Counted from the first letter of the stretch, positions 52,414-61,850 are shown. The stretch is 64,000 nucleotides of DNA from CAVTWH01 sp963850915 (GCA_963850915.1 CAWKND010000005.1:620001-684000), one strand, 5' to 3'. Program-made: numbers and translations. The notes: a model not told the origin generated them from the letters alone.

Positions 52414-54564
52414 TCAGCCGGCGAGCGCCAGTGCCAGCGGCAGTACGGCGGGCACGCCGGCCTGGCGTAGCAGCCGGCCGGCCAGCGCCATCGTCCAGCC
52501 GGAGTCGACCAGGTCGTCCACGAGCAGCAGCGGACCGTCGAGGTCGCCGAGTTGGTCGGGCAGCCCGTCGGGCAGGGCCAGCCGGCTGTGCAGGGCGCGT
52601 ACCCGCTGGGCACTGTTGGTGCCACCGCCCGCCGGACCGGCCGACGCGACCGCGCCCAGCAGCGGCAGCCGGCCGATGGTGGCGATCCGCTCGGCCAGGC
52701 CACGGACCAGCCGCGGTCGGGATGTCGAGTCGATCGCGACCACCCCGACCGGCCGGGCCGACCACGCCTCGGGACCGTTCGCCCAGGCTTTGAGCACCTC
52801 GACCACGGCCCCGACCAGCTCGTCGCTCGGTGGCGCGTCGGTGTCCAGCGCGTGCCGCAGCCGGTCGCCCCAGCCCAGGTCGGACAGGCGGGCAACGGCC
52901 CGGCCGGGCTCGGTCTGCTCGGTTGGTTTGATCTTGCCGGTGAGCGGGATGCCGACGGCGGCGAGGCCGGTGGGCCACATCTTGCGCGGCGCGATCTCCA
53001 CGCCGGGCCGGCCGAGGAACGCGCGCGCGGCGTCCAGCGCGGCCGGGCTCACATCCTGGGGGTACCGGGCCCCAACGCACCGGTCACAGCGCCCGCACGG
53101 TGCCGCCTCGGGATCGTCGAGGCACACGCGCAGATACTCCAAGCGGCAGCCGGGTGTGCTGAGGTAGCCGAGCATCGCCTGCTGTTCGTCCTCACGCGCC
53201 TTCGCCACCCGGGCCAGCCGTTCGCTGTCGTACCGCCACTCCTGCCCGGTGGCCAGCCAGCCGCCGGACACCCGGCGTACCGCACCGTCGACGTCCAGGA
53301 CTTTGAGCATCATCTCCAGCCGCGACCGGCGCAGCTCCACCCGTGGCTCCAGCGCGGCCGTGGACAGCGGCCGTCCGCTCTCCTCAAGTACCGCCAGCGT
53401 GGCCCGTACCTGCTCGGCCGGTGGGAAGGCCAGCGAGGCGAAGTACCGCCAGATCGCGGTGTCCTCAACGCCCGGCAGCACCAGTACATCGGCCTCGGCG
53501 ACCGCCCGCCCGGCCCGGCCGACCTGCTGGTAGTAGGCGATCGGCGAGGCCGGCGCGCCCAGGTGCACCACGAAGCCCAGATCCGGCTTGTCGAAGCCCA
53601 TCCCCAGCGCCGAGGTGGCGACCAGCGCCTTCACCCGGTTGTCCAGCAGGTCCTGCTCGGCCGCCTGCCGGTCGGCGTCCTCGCTCTGGCCGGTGTAGTC
53701 GGCGACGGCGAATCCCTTGCCGCGCAGGAACTCCGCGGTCTGTCGAGCGCCGGCCACGGTCAGCGTGTAGATGATCCCGGAGCCGGGCAGCTCGGTCAGG
53801 TGCTCGGCCAGCCAGCCCAGCCGGTGCGCCGGGGTGGGCAGGTCCAGGACAGCCAACCGCAGCGACTCCCGGTCCAGCGAACCGCGCAGTACCAGCGTCT
53901 GTGCCTGTCCTGCCTCGCCCACGCCGAGCTGTTCGGCCACGTCGGCGGTCACCCGGGAGTTGGCGGTGGCGGTGGTGGCCAGTACCGGCGTGTCCGGCGG
54001 CAGGTCGGCCAGCAGGGTACGCAGCCGACGGTAGTCCGGGCGGAAGTCGTGGCCCCAGTCGGAGATGCAGTGCGCCTCGTCCACCACAACCAGGCCGGCC
54101 CCGGCCGCCAGCTTGGGCAGTACGGAGTCGCGGAAATCGGGGTTGTTGAGGCGCTCCGGGCTGATCAGCAGCACGTCGACCGCGCCCGCGTGTACCTCCG
54201 CGGTGATTTCGTCCCAGTCGGTCAGGTTGGCGGAGTTGATCGTCCGGGCGTGGATCCCGGCGCGCTGTGCCGCCGCGACCTGGTTGCGCATCAACGCCAG
54301 CAGCGGCGAGACGATCACCGTGGCCCCGGCGCCCCGGCGGCGTAGCAGTGCGGTGGCGATGAAGTAGACCGCCGACTTGCCCCAGCCGGTGCGCTGCACG
54401 CACAGTACCCGTCGGTGCTGCTCGACCAGCGCCTCGATGGCCCGCCACTGGTCGGTGCGCAGCACGGCCCGCGGCCCGGCGAGGGTACGCAGGATGGACT
54501 CCGCCTCGTCACGTAGCGCGGCCGCTGATACAGGGGTGCTGGGTACGACGGTTGGCTTGGTCAC
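52414..54564 (-). CDS. RecQ-family DNA helicase with C-terminal phosphoribosyltransferase-like domain
   Basis: 716 residues from a GTG at 54564 (GGTGGGG site). Superfamily 2 motifs: RTGWGKSAVYF (I), VIVSPLLALMRNQ (Ia), VVVDEAHCISDWGHDFRP (DEAH plus the RecQ aromatic loop), ATTATAN (III), YYQQVGRAGR (VI). A zinc-binding region has CLDDPEAAPCGRCDRC. The last about 200 residues end in GPLLLVDDLVDSGWTMALAGRLL, the PRPP-binding motif of type I phosphoribosyltransferases. This long form occurs in actinobacteria; the role of the PRTase-like part is unknown. DNA unwinding in repair is the main inferred job. Confidence 0.92.
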   Translation of the reverse strand: MTKPTVVPSTPVSAAALRDEAESILRTLAGPRAVLRTDQWRAIEALVEQHRRVLCVQRTGWGKSAVYFIATALLRRRGAGATVIVSPLLALMRNQVAAAQRAGIHARTINSANLTDWDEITAEVHAGAVDVLLISPERLNNPDFRDSVLPKLAAGAGLVVVDEAHCISDWGHDFRPDYRRLRTLLADLPPDTPVLATTATANSRVTADVAEQLGVGEAGQAQTLVLRGSLDRESLRLAVLDLPTPAHRLGWLAEHLTELPGSGIIYTLTVAGARQTAEFLRGKGFAVADYTGQSEDADRQAAEQDLLDNRVKALVATSALGMGFDKPDLGFVVHLGAPASPIAYYQQVGRAGRAVAEADVLVLPGVEDTAIWRYFASLAFPPAEQVRATLAVLEESGRPLSTAALEPRVELRRSRLEMMLKVLDVDGAVRRVSGGWLATGQEWRYDSERLARVAKAREDEQQAMLGYLSTPGCRLEYLRVCLDDPEAAPCGRCDRCVGARYPQDVSPAALDAARAFLGRPGVEIAPRKMWPTGLAAVGIPLTGKIKPTEQTEPGRAVARLSDLGWGDRLRHALDTDAPPSDELVGAVVEVLKAWANGPEAWSARPVGVVAIDSTSRPRLVRGLAERIATIGRLPLLGAVASAGPAGGGTNSAQRVRALHSRLALPDGLPDQLGDLDGPLLLVDDLVDSGWTMALAGRLLRQAGVPAVLPLALALAG

Positions 54565-54628
54565 GAGCCCCACCGTAGCCGCGGCCACCGACAGGCCGGC
54601 GGAACGCCCGGGGAGCCGGGTCAGCCGG

Positions 54629-55288
54629 TCAGCCGTGGCGGCGGGTCAGGAAGTCGCTGATGCCGCCGTCGCCCTGGCCGGCGATGAACACTCCGGGTAC
54701 CACGATGAGTACCTCCTCGGCGTGCGCGAGGCAGGCCCAGGCGGCGCTGCCCCACGAATCGGCGAGCTTCACCTCCGCCACCTTCCGGCAGGAGGTGTGG
54801 TCCGGGTTGCCGATCTGGCAGGAGGTTTCGGCTCCGCCACGGGCTTTCACGAGAGCGGCCGCCTCGTGCAGCAGGGAGAAGTGCGGCGTGGAGTCGTCGG
54901 TGGCCGGCGCCTGGGAGGCCGAGCGTTCGCGCTGTCCGAGCAGGACGGTGTTGCCGTCCGGATCGACGATCTTGGCCTCGCCGCCGAGGGCGTGCGGGGG
55001 ATGCCCGACCCGCTGTACCGCGACGTCGGCCGCCTGCAGCGCGTCGAGGAGCGGATCGAGCTCCTCGACGTAGAAGTAGAACAGTAGGGGCAGCGGCGGT
55101 ACGGGCAGCGCCGGCGTCGTCGAGGCCAGCAGGATGAAGTGGGTGCCGTGACGCAGGTAGGACCAGGCGGAGTTGGCGCCGCTACCGGTGGACTGTTCGC
55201 CGAAGCCGAGCTGCCCGTAGAAGGCCCGCGAGGCAGCCAGGTCACGGACATAGGCCGAGCTGACCATCGACTGCACGGTAGGCGTCAC
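54629..55288 (-). CDS. VOC-superfamily (glyoxalase-like) protein with Cys-containing C-terminal extension
   Basis: 219 residues. Residues about 1-125 are a VOC domain (VSSAYVRDLAASRAFYGQLGF, YLRHGTHFILLAS, AKIVDPDGNTVLL). The remaining 90 residues are not VOC: FSLLHEAAALVKARGGAETSC, CRKVAEVKLAD, WACLAHAEEVLIVVPG, with three to four Cys. GTG at 55288 is the chosen start. I do not recognise the extension. Confidence 0.8.
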   Translation of the reverse strand: MTPTVQSMVSSAYVRDLAASRAFYGQLGFGEQSTGSGANSAWSYLRHGTHFILLASTTPALPVPPLPLLFYFYVEELDPLLDALQAADVAVQRVGHPPHALGGEAKIVDPDGNTVLLGQRERSASQAPATDDSTPHFSLLHEAAALVKARGGAETSCQIGNPDHTSCRKVAEVKLADSWGSAAWACLAHAEEVLIVVPGVFIAGQGDGGISDFLTRRHG

Positions 55289-55352
55289 GCGGTCAAGGTA
55301 CGCGCCCCCGGAGGCGAGCGCGAGGCTCGTGTGGTGCACGACGGCGGCGGTG

Positions 55353-55949
55353 CTATCCGGGCGTCACCGGCCGGCGGGTGCGCGCGACGATCGCGACGGC
55401 GATGTCGTCGAGGGCGAGCACCTGGTCGACCTGTCCGGTGGCGATGGCCGCGGCGGGCATCGCGAAGAATTGTGAGCTGGCCCGGTCCTGGGCGAGGACG
55501 GCACCGCCGCAGTGCGCGACGGCGCGGACGCCGGCCTGCCCGTCGTGGCCGGTACCGGTCAGCACCACGGCGAGTGCCCGGGCTCCGCAGCTGACCGCGA
55601 GGGTGGTCAGCAGCAGGTCGGCGGAGGGGCGGGAGGGTGGCACGTCACCGGTTTCGATCAGGCCGATCCGGGTCGTCGAGGTGACCAGCAGGTGCCGCGC
55701 CGGGGGTACCACCAGGACCAGGCCCGGCCGCAGCGCGCTGTGCTCGTCGGCCTGCTCAACGGGCAGGGTGGTATGCCGGCGCAGGATCTCCGCCAGTTGG
55801 CTGGCCCGGCCCGGCTCCTGGTGCAGCGCCACGAGTACGGCCGCGGGCAGGTCCCGGGGCAGCGGCGCCAGTACCCGGACGATGGCGTCGATGCCGCCCG
55901 CCGAGGCGACCAGCGCCACGACCGGAAACGTCACCGGTGGATGGTCCAT
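55353..55949 (-). CDS. CheB-type protein-glutamate methylesterase (stand-alone domain)
   Basis: 198 residues, catalytic domain only, without a receiver. The Ser-His-Asp triad positions are visible: VASAGGIDAI, VALHQEPGRAS and LTGTGHDGQAG. It lies seven bases downstream of the CheR gene. No chemoreceptor or flagellar gene is present in the window. Confidence 0.9.
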   Translation of the reverse strand: MDHPPVTFPVVALVASAGGIDAIVRVLAPLPRDLPAAVLVALHQEPGRASQLAEILRRHTTLPVEQADEHSALRPGLVLVVPPARHLLVTSTTRIGLIETGDVPPSRPSADLLLTTLAVSCGARALAVVLTGTGHDGQAGVRAVAHCGGAVLAQDRASSQFFAMPAAAIATGQVDQVLALDDIAVAIVARTRRPVTPG

Positions 55950-55956
55950 GCCCGGG

Positions 55957-57837
55957 TCAGTGCGTCTGGGCAGTGCTCGTGGACAGCGCCGGGGAGTCGA
56001 CCTCGCCCGGCTCCATCACGAGTACCGCGCCGGTGATGGTGGAGTCCGCGCCGCGCAACGAACTGCAGACGACCCGTACGGTGACCGGCCGGCCGCGCCG
56101 GTTGACGGCCGCGACGCTGAGTACCGCCGGCTCGTCGGTACCCGCGAGCGCCTGCCGCAGTACCGGCCTGAGTGCCTCGGTCGGCAGCCCGATGTCCAGG
56201 TTGAGGAAGTGCTGCCCGACCGCCTCGTCACCACGGATGCCCCACAGATCCTCGGCGCGCCGGGTCCACACCATGATCTTCAACTCCTGGTTGATCACTA
56301 CCACCGCCGCGCGCAGGGTGGTCAGGACGGTACCGAGGAACGCGTTCAGCTCGTCGAGCCGGCGGGAGCTCTCCTGTAGCAGGTCGTTGATGCTCTGCAG
56401 CTCGTCGTTGGTCGAGTGCAGCTCCTCGTTCATCGTCTCCAGTTCCTCGTTGGTCGACTGCAGTTCCTCGTTGGTGGTCTCCAGCTCCTCGACCGTGGAC
56501 TGCAGCTCTTCGTTGGTGGTCTCCAGTTCCTCGTTGGTCGACTGCAGCTCCTCGTACGCCGTCTCCAGCTGCCGGTTGGCGTCGCCCAGCTCGTTGTGCA
56601 GCCGGTGCGCCTCGGTCACGTCGTGGAACGACAGGACCACGCCGAGCAACGCGGAGTTGCCGTCCACCAACGGGATCAGCTGTACCTCCAGGTTGAGCCG
56701 CTCGGTGGGGGAGCGGGCGTAGTCGACGCCGCCGATCCGTACCGTGCGCCGCTCGATCTTGGCCTGGTCGATGGAGCGGCGCAGCTCCACCGGCCGATAG
56801 GAGAGGTCCAATTCGTGGAACGGGCGGCCGACGTCCTTCGCGGTCACCCCGAACATCGTTTCCGCCTGCCGGTTGGTGAGCGCCACCAGACCGTCGGCGG
56901 TGACCACCACCTGCGCCACCGGACCGGCCGTGAGCGCCTCGGCCCGCAGCAGATCCAGGCCGGACACCACGAGCCGGTCGTCCTTGGCGGCGGACTCGGC
57001 CGGCTGCGAGCCGTCGGTGGTGGGTTTGCGTGGCAGCTTGCTGAAGACCCGGCGCTTGAGATCGGTGGGGAAGAACAGGTGCGTGTGGCTCAGCAGCATC
57101 TCCGCCTTGCCGAGGAACAGCACACCCCGGTCGCCCAGGGCGAAGTGGAAGCGGGACAGGATGCGCCCCTGCGTCTCGGCGTTGAGGTACATCAGGGTGT
57201 TGCGGCAGACGAGCAGGTCGGCCCGGGAGATCGGGGCGTCCTGCACCAGGTCGTTGCGGCCGAAGATGACCGCCCGGCGCAGATCCTTGCGGAAGACGAA
57301 GCGCTCGCCCTGGCGTTCGAAGTAACGGGGTACCAGCTCGGCCGGTACCCCGGCAATTTCCCGTTCGGTGTAGGCGCCGTGCCGGGCGTAGCTGAGCCCT
57401 TCCTCGTCGACATCGGTGGCGTAGATCTTCACCCGGCGCCGGAACTCCTCGGCGCCGAGTACCTCGGCCAGCACCATCGCCAGCGTGTACGCCTCCTCGC
57501 CGGAGGCGCAGCCGGCGCTCCAGGCACGGATCGGCGACTTGGCGTCGATGCGCCGGACGAGCGGCTCCACCGCCTCGGCGCGCAGGTAGTCCCAGGCGTC
57601 CGGGTCGCGGAAGAAGCCGGTGACGTTGATCAGGATGGTGTTGAACAGCGCCGTGAACTCGTCCGGGTTGACCTGCAGGTAGTCCACGTAGTCGCGGTAG
57701 TCGGCGACGTTGACCTGGGACATCCGCCGGTCCACCCGGCGCATCACGCTGGAGCGCTTGTACCCGGTGAAGTCGAAGCCACGGGTCTCCTTGAGGTACA
57801 GCAGCAGCGCCTCGAACTCCGGATCGATCTGCTCCAT
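55957..57837 (-). CDS. CheR-type methyltransferase fused to coiled coil and PAS domains
   Basis: 626 residues from the ATG at 57837 (GGAAGAGG site). CheR N-terminal and catalytic domains (residues about 1-270; SAM motif RAWSAGCASGEEAYTLAM; CRNTLMYLNAETQ), a PAS domain (about 370-480), a heptad coiled coil of NEELxST/ETT units (about 485-555), and a second PAS domain (KIMVWTRRAEDLWGI) to the end. CheB-CheR-PAS proteins of this sort act in non-motility signalling in actinobacteria. Confidence 0.93.
   Translation of the reverse strand: MEQIDPEFEALLLYLKETRGFDFTGYKRSSVMRRVDRRMSQVNVADYRDYVDYLQVNPDEFTALFNTILINVTGFFRDPDAWDYLRAEAVEPLVRRIDAKSPIRAWSAGCASGEEAYTLAMVLAEVLGAEEFRRRVKIYATDVDEEGLSYARHGAYTEREIAGVPAELVPRYFERQGERFVFRKDLRRAVIFGRNDLVQDAPISRADLLVCRNTLMYLNAETQGRILSRFHFALGDRGVLFLGKAEMLLSHTHLFFPTDLKRRVFSKLPRKPTTDGSQPAESAAKDDRLVVSGLDLLRAEALTAGPVAQVVVTADGLVALTNRQAETMFGVTAKDVGRPFHELDLSYRPVELRRSIDQAKIERRTVRIGGVDYARSPTERLNLEVQLIPLVDGNSALLGVVLSFHDVTEAHRLHNELGDANRQLETAYEELQSTNEELETTNEELQSTVEELETTNEELQSTNEELETMNEELHSTNDELQSINDLLQESSRRLDELNAFLGTVLTTLRAAVVVINQELKIMVWTRRAEDLWGIRGDEAVGQHFLNLDIGLPTEALRPVLRQALAGTDEPAVLSVAAVNRRGRPVTVRVVCSSLRGADSTITGAVLVMEPGEVDSPALSTSTAQTH
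56390..56575 (-). repeat. 21-bp repeats coding the CheR coiled coil
   Basis: Units encoding EELQSTN/EELETTN recur about eight times with a 21-base period, giving a long heptad repeat. Sequence identity between units is high enough to confuse short-read assembly. Confidence 0.8.
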
Positions 57838-58042
57838 GGCCTCTTCCGCGCCTAGTCTTCCCAACCATCCGAATCTCCGTACGGTACGCCCCGGACCGGC
57901 TGGCGGGTCGGGCCACAGTCGAGCTCGGTACCGGCTGTGGAATGGCCGAGCCCGGGCATTGCCGTACTGTCGGGGTGCCGGAGCGAGTCGGTCCCGTGAC
58001 GGGAGCGGGCGCGGCCGGTTGCCGTGGGAACCGAGGCGCGTC

Positions 58043-58789
58043 GTGAACGAACCACCGTTGAGCTGCTGGCTCACCCAGGTTGGCGAGGTCGTGGTGGTCG
58101 GTCTGGCCGGGCGGCTGGACATGGCCACCGCGCCGCGGCTGCGGGCGATGCTGCGTAAGGCCGAGGCCGAACAGCCGGCGGCGATGGTGGTCGACCTGTC
58201 CGCGGTGGTGGTCGCCGACCAGCTGCCACTGCTGGTACTGACCGCGGGGCAGGAGCACCGGCAGGGCTCCGGCTACATCCCGACCGTGCTGTGCTGTGCC
58301 GACCCGCGCGTCGTCGAGCTGCTGGAGCGCAGCCCGCTGACCCGCCGGCTGCCGGTACGCGCCTCGATGGCAGCGGCGGTCCAGGCGGCACAGGAGACCG
58401 ATCCGGTACCGCACCGGGTAATCCGGGCGTTCGAGCCCACCCGCAAGGCGCCGGCGCTGGCCCGGGAGTTCCTCGCCGAGACCTGCCGGGCCTGGCAGCT
58501 GGAGCGGGTACTCCCGACGGCTTCGGTGGTCGTCTCCGAGCTCTGCACCAACGTGGTGGTACACGTGGGTTCGCCGATGACCGTGGTGCTTACCCAGACC
58601 GACCGGAGTCTGCACGTCGTGGTCCGGGACAGCGATCCGACCCGGCCGGTACCGGCCCGCAGAGGCGATCTGGAGAGCACCAGCGGGCGCGGCATGCACC
58701 TGATCGAGAGCCTCAGCAAGGCTTGGGGCGTGGTCTCCACCACGAACGGCAAAGCCGTGTGGGCCGTCATCGGTACCCGCGCCGGCTGA
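58043..58789 (+). CDS. STAS domain fused to an HATPase (anti-sigma antagonist/kinase type)
   Basis: 248 residues from a GTG. Residues about 1-100 are a STAS domain (WLTQVGEVVVVGLAGRLDMAT, VVDLSAVVVADQ); residues 120-245 are a GHKL/HATPase_c_2 domain (VVVSELCTNVVVHVG, GRGMHLIESLSKAWGV). This fuses an anti-sigma antagonist with a serine-kinase-like module. Divergent from the CheR gene. Confidence 0.88.
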   Translation: MNEPPLSCWLTQVGEVVVVGLAGRLDMATAPRLRAMLRKAEAEQPAAMVVDLSAVVVADQLPLLVLTAGQEHRQGSGYIPTVLCCADPRVVELLERSPLTRRLPVRASMAAAVQAAQETDPVPHRVIRAFEPTRKAPALAREFLAETCRAWQLERVLPTASVVVSELCTNVVVHVGSPMTVVLTQTDRSLHVVVRDSDPTRPVPARRGDLESTSGRGMHLIESLSKAWGVVSTTNGKAVWAVIGTRAG

Positions 58790-58987
58790 GCCTTGCAAGG
58801 CGCCTCCATCCAGTTGGTCGTCCACCAGCCCGTGCCGCCCGGTGTGCCGGGAAGCTGTGAAACAGCGGGTAGCGGCTTGGGCTGCTCTCAGTATCGGTTC
58901 GTTAGCTTGGCCCAACAGCCCCACGCCTTGTAGGGCTGCCCGAACCGGCGCGGGCCGGGTTTCCGACGGACGAGGGGCTGAGTTTTC

Positions 58988-59911
58988 ATGATCGAGGCGT
59001 ACGGCCTCACCAAGCGGTACGGCGAGCGACTGGCGGTGGATCAGCTGTCGTTCTCGGTACGGCCGGGTCAGGTCACCGGCTTCCTCGGCCCGAACGGGGC
59101 GGGCAAGTCCACCACGATGCGGATGATCCTCGGGCTGGACGCGCCCTCCAGTGGCACGGTCACGGTCAACGGGCGACCCTTCCGCGATCTGGCCAACCCG
59201 ATGCGGGAGATCGGTGCGCTGCTGGACGCCAAGGCGATCCACGGCGGCCGGACCGCCTACAACCACCTGCTGTGCCTGGCGCAGACCAACAACCTGCCCA
59301 AGCGGCGGGTCGGCGAGGTACTGGAGACGGTCGGCCTCACCGAGGTGGCGGCCAAGCGGGCCAAGGGTTTCTCGCTGGGTATGGGGCAGCGGCTGGGGAT
59401 CGCCGCCGCGCTGCTGGGCGACCCGCAGGTGCTGATGTTCGACGAGCCGGTCAACGGGCTGGACCCCGAGGGCATCCTGTGGATCCGGAACTTGATGAAA
59501 TCCCTTGCCGCGCAGGGGCGTACCGTCTTCGTCTCCAGTCACCTGATGTCCGAGATGGAGAACACCGCGGAGCACCTGCTGGTGATCGGGCGGGGCCGGA
59601 TGATCGCCGACTGTACCGTCGCCGAGTTCATCGACCAGAACTCCGAGCTGGCCGTCCGGGTACGCACCCCGCAGGTCGAGCAGCTGCGCGCGGCGGTGAC
59701 CGGGGCCGGCGGTACCTGTGCCACGGATACCGATGCGGGTGTGCTCGTCTCCGGACTGAGCCTGTCCCGCGTCGGAGATCTGGCCTACGACAACGGAATC
59801 CGGCTGCACGAGCTGTCCCCGTTGCAGGCATCCCTGGAGCAGGCCTTCATGGAGCTGACCCGGGACAGCGTCGAATACCACGCGGCCGCTCCGGTCGCCA
59901 GGGAGGCATGA
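58988..59911 (+). CDS. ABC transporter ATP-binding protein (DrrA/CcmA type)
   Basis: 307 residues. Walker A LGPNGAGKSTTMRMIL, signature SLGMGQRLGIAAAL, Walker B LMFDEPVNGLDPEG, H-loop VSSHLMSE. The C-terminal extension (about 215-300) is typical of ABC-2 drug exporters. ATG is one base after a GTTTTC leader; stop is followed directly by the permease gene. Confidence 0.95.
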   Translation: MIEAYGLTKRYGERLAVDQLSFSVRPGQVTGFLGPNGAGKSTTMRMILGLDAPSSGTVTVNGRPFRDLANPMREIGALLDAKAIHGGRTAYNHLLCLAQTNNLPKRRVGEVLETVGLTEVAAKRAKGFSLGMGQRLGIAAALLGDPQVLMFDEPVNGLDPEGILWIRNLMKSLAAQGRTVFVSSHLMSEMENTAEHLLVIGRGRMIADCTVAEFIDQNSELAVRVRTPQVEQLRAAVTGAGGTCATDTDAGVLVSGLSLSRVGDLAYDNGIRLHELSPLQASLEQAFMELTRDSVEYHAAAPVAREA

Positions 59912-59912
59912 G

Positions 59913-60743
59913 ATGGCGACGTTGACCAGTACCCGGGCGCTGCCGCCGGCGACCGGCCGGGCCGGCCTGCCCGGCGCGCTGCGCTCGGAGTGGACGAAGC
60001 TGCGCAGTGTCCGCTCCACCATGTGGTCACTGGTGGCCATGGCCGGCATCTCGGTCGGGCTGATGTCGCTGATTGCCTGGTCGCTGATCCGGCGCTGGGA
60101 CCGGCTCGACCCGGGCGACCGCGTCGAGTTGACGCACCGGCCACTGGAGATCATTTTGGGTCGGCCGATCTTCGTGGCACAGCTGGTGGTGGCGGTACTC
60201 GGCGTGATGGTGATCTCGGCGGAGTACACCACCGGGATGATCCGCAGCACGCTGCAGGCCCAACCGCGCCGGTTGACGGTACTCGGCGCGAAGGTCCTGG
60301 TCTTCGCGGCGCTGATGCTCGTGGTCGGCGAGGTGCTCAGCTTCGCCGCGTTCGGCGTGGGCAGCCGGCTGATCGCGTCCCGGATACCGGTCAGCCTCGG
60401 CGATCAGGGCGTCACCCGCGCGGTCGTCGGCGCCGGCCTCTACCTGGCCGTACTGGGGCTCTTCTCGCTCGCCTTCGGCGCGATCCTGCGGCACACGGCC
60501 GGGGCCATCACCGCGGTCATCGGCTGGATCCTGATCCTGTCCAACCTGACCAGCCTGCTGCCGGACAGCTGGGGCCACCACGTCAACGCCTGGATGCCGA
60601 CCAACGCCGGACTGCTGATCCTGCAGCCACAGCAGGGGCCGGACGACCTGCTCTCGCCGTGGCAGGGGCTGGCCGTCTTCGCCGGCTGGACGCTACTGCT
60701 GCTCGTCGTCGCCGCGGTACTGCTCGACCGCCGGGACGCGTGA
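59913..60743 (+). CDS. ABC-2-type permease
   Basis: 276 residues with six membrane helices, the first preceded by LRSEWTKLRSVRSTMWSLV, a stretch shared by ABC-2 permeases. Other helices include VVAVLGVMVISAEYTTGMIRS and AVVGAGLYLAVLGLFSLAFG. Forms the exporter with the upstream ATPase. Confidence 0.92.
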   Translation: MATLTSTRALPPATGRAGLPGALRSEWTKLRSVRSTMWSLVAMAGISVGLMSLIAWSLIRRWDRLDPGDRVELTHRPLEIILGRPIFVAQLVVAVLGVMVISAEYTTGMIRSTLQAQPRRLTVLGAKVLVFAALMLVVGEVLSFAAFGVGSRLIASRIPVSLGDQGVTRAVVGAGLYLAVLGLFSLAFGAILRHTAGAITAVIGWILILSNLTSLLPDSWGHHVNAWMPTNAGLLILQPQQGPDDLLSPWQGLAVFAGWTLLLLVVAAVLLDRRDA

Positions 60744-60861
60744 CGGGCGGTGACGTGCAGCCGGCGGGGGGCGCGCAGCCGGCGGGCAGCGTAGCCGGCG
60801 GTGGCGCACCTGACACCGTGTAGGGCTCGACACGGGTAAGGGCCGGTGACAGGGTGGTCCC

Positions 60862-61632
60862 GTGACTTCGCTGGTGCTGTACCTCGCCGTCTTCCTCGCC
60901 TGTGCGGTGGAGGCGGTCGAGGCGTTCACTGTCGTGCTGGCCGTCGGGGTCACCCGGCACTGGCGCTCGACCGGCCTGGGGGTGGCCGCCGGGCTGGTGG
61001 TACTCGCTGTGGTGGTGGCCGCGCTCGGGCCGGCGTTGACCCGGATCCCGATCGGCGCGCTGCGCCTGGTGGTCGGCGGCCTGCTGCTCATCTTCGGGCT
61101 GCAGTGGCTGCGCAAAGCCATTCTGCGCGCCTCGGGGTACAAGGGCCTGCACGACGAGAGCGCCGCCTACCAGCGGGAGGTGGCGGCCGCCGGGCAGGCA
61201 GGGCGGGCGGGGCGGTTCGCGGTCGCCGACTGGTACGCCTTCGTGGTGGCCTTCAAGGCAGTGCTGTTGGAGGGTCTGGAGGTGGCGTTCATCGTGCTCA
61301 CCTTCGCCGCCGGCCGGGCCGGGCTCGGCTGGGTGGCCCTCGCCGCGCTGGCGGCCGTACTAGTCGTGGTGGCCGTGGGCATGGCGGTACGGCAACCGCT
61401 GGCGCGGGTACCCGAGAACACGATGAAGTTCGTGGTCGGCGCACTGCTCACCACGTTCGGCGTGTTCTGGGCCGGGGAGGGGGCCGGTACCCACTGGCCG
61501 GGCGGGGAACCGTTCCTGGTGGCCATCTTCGGGCTCGTCGCGCTGGCCGCCGTGGTGGCAGTGGCGGTGCTGCGGGCGGGTACCAGCAACCGGCGGGAGC
61601 CGAGCCTGCTGAACGTCGAGCGGGAGGCGTGA
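60862..61632 (+). CDS. FTR1-like (COG4280) integral membrane protein
   Basis: 256 residues, seven predicted helices. Two related acidic motifs (CAVEAVEAFTVVLAVG and LLEGLEVAFIVLTFAAG) sit where the REGLE motifs lie in FTR1 iron permeases, suggesting a cation role. GTG start at 60862. The stop overlaps the next start (TGATG). Confidence 0.8.
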   Translation: MTSLVLYLAVFLACAVEAVEAFTVVLAVGVTRHWRSTGLGVAAGLVVLAVVVAALGPALTRIPIGALRLVVGGLLLIFGLQWLRKAILRASGYKGLHDESAAYQREVAAAGQAGRAGRFAVADWYAFVVAFKAVLLEGLEVAFIVLTFAAGRAGLGWVALAALAAVLVVVAVGMAVRQPLARVPENTMKFVVGALLTTFGVFWAGEGAGTHWPGGEPFLVAIFGLVALAAVVAVAVLRAGTSNRREPSLLNVEREA

Positions 61633-61838
61633 TGAGCAGGGTGGCCGCGTTCGGCCGGTTCTGGTGGGACTTCGTGGTCGGCGACGATCCCTGGGTGGCG
61701 CTGGGCGTCGTGCTGGCACTGGCGCTCACCGCAGTACTCAACGCGGTGGGGGTACCCGGCTGGTGGCTGCTGCCGGTGGCCGTGGTGGCGGTACTGGCCG
61801 GCTCACTCCGACGCGCGGTCCGCCGAGCCCAACGCTAG
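61632..61838 (+). CDS. Small membrane protein coupled to the FTR1-like gene
   Basis: 68 residues with two hydrophobic segments (VALGVVLALALTAVLNAVG, WWLLPVAVVAVLAGS) and a basic C-terminus. Coupled by TGATG to the upstream gene, so probably a subunit or accessory of that transporter. Confidence 0.75.
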   Translation: MSRVAAFGRFWWDFVVGDDPWVALGVVLALALTAVLNAVGVPGWWLLPVAVVAVLAGSLRRAVRRAQR

Positions 61839-61850
61839 CCGAGCCCCGGG

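Noticed and set aside
56228..60250. A 1340-codon open frame on the minus strand across CheR, STAS and ABC genes
   Set aside because: It is an artefact of high G+C at third positions; the translation is Arg/Gly/Pro-rich low complexity, while the genes in other frames have clear catalytic motifs.
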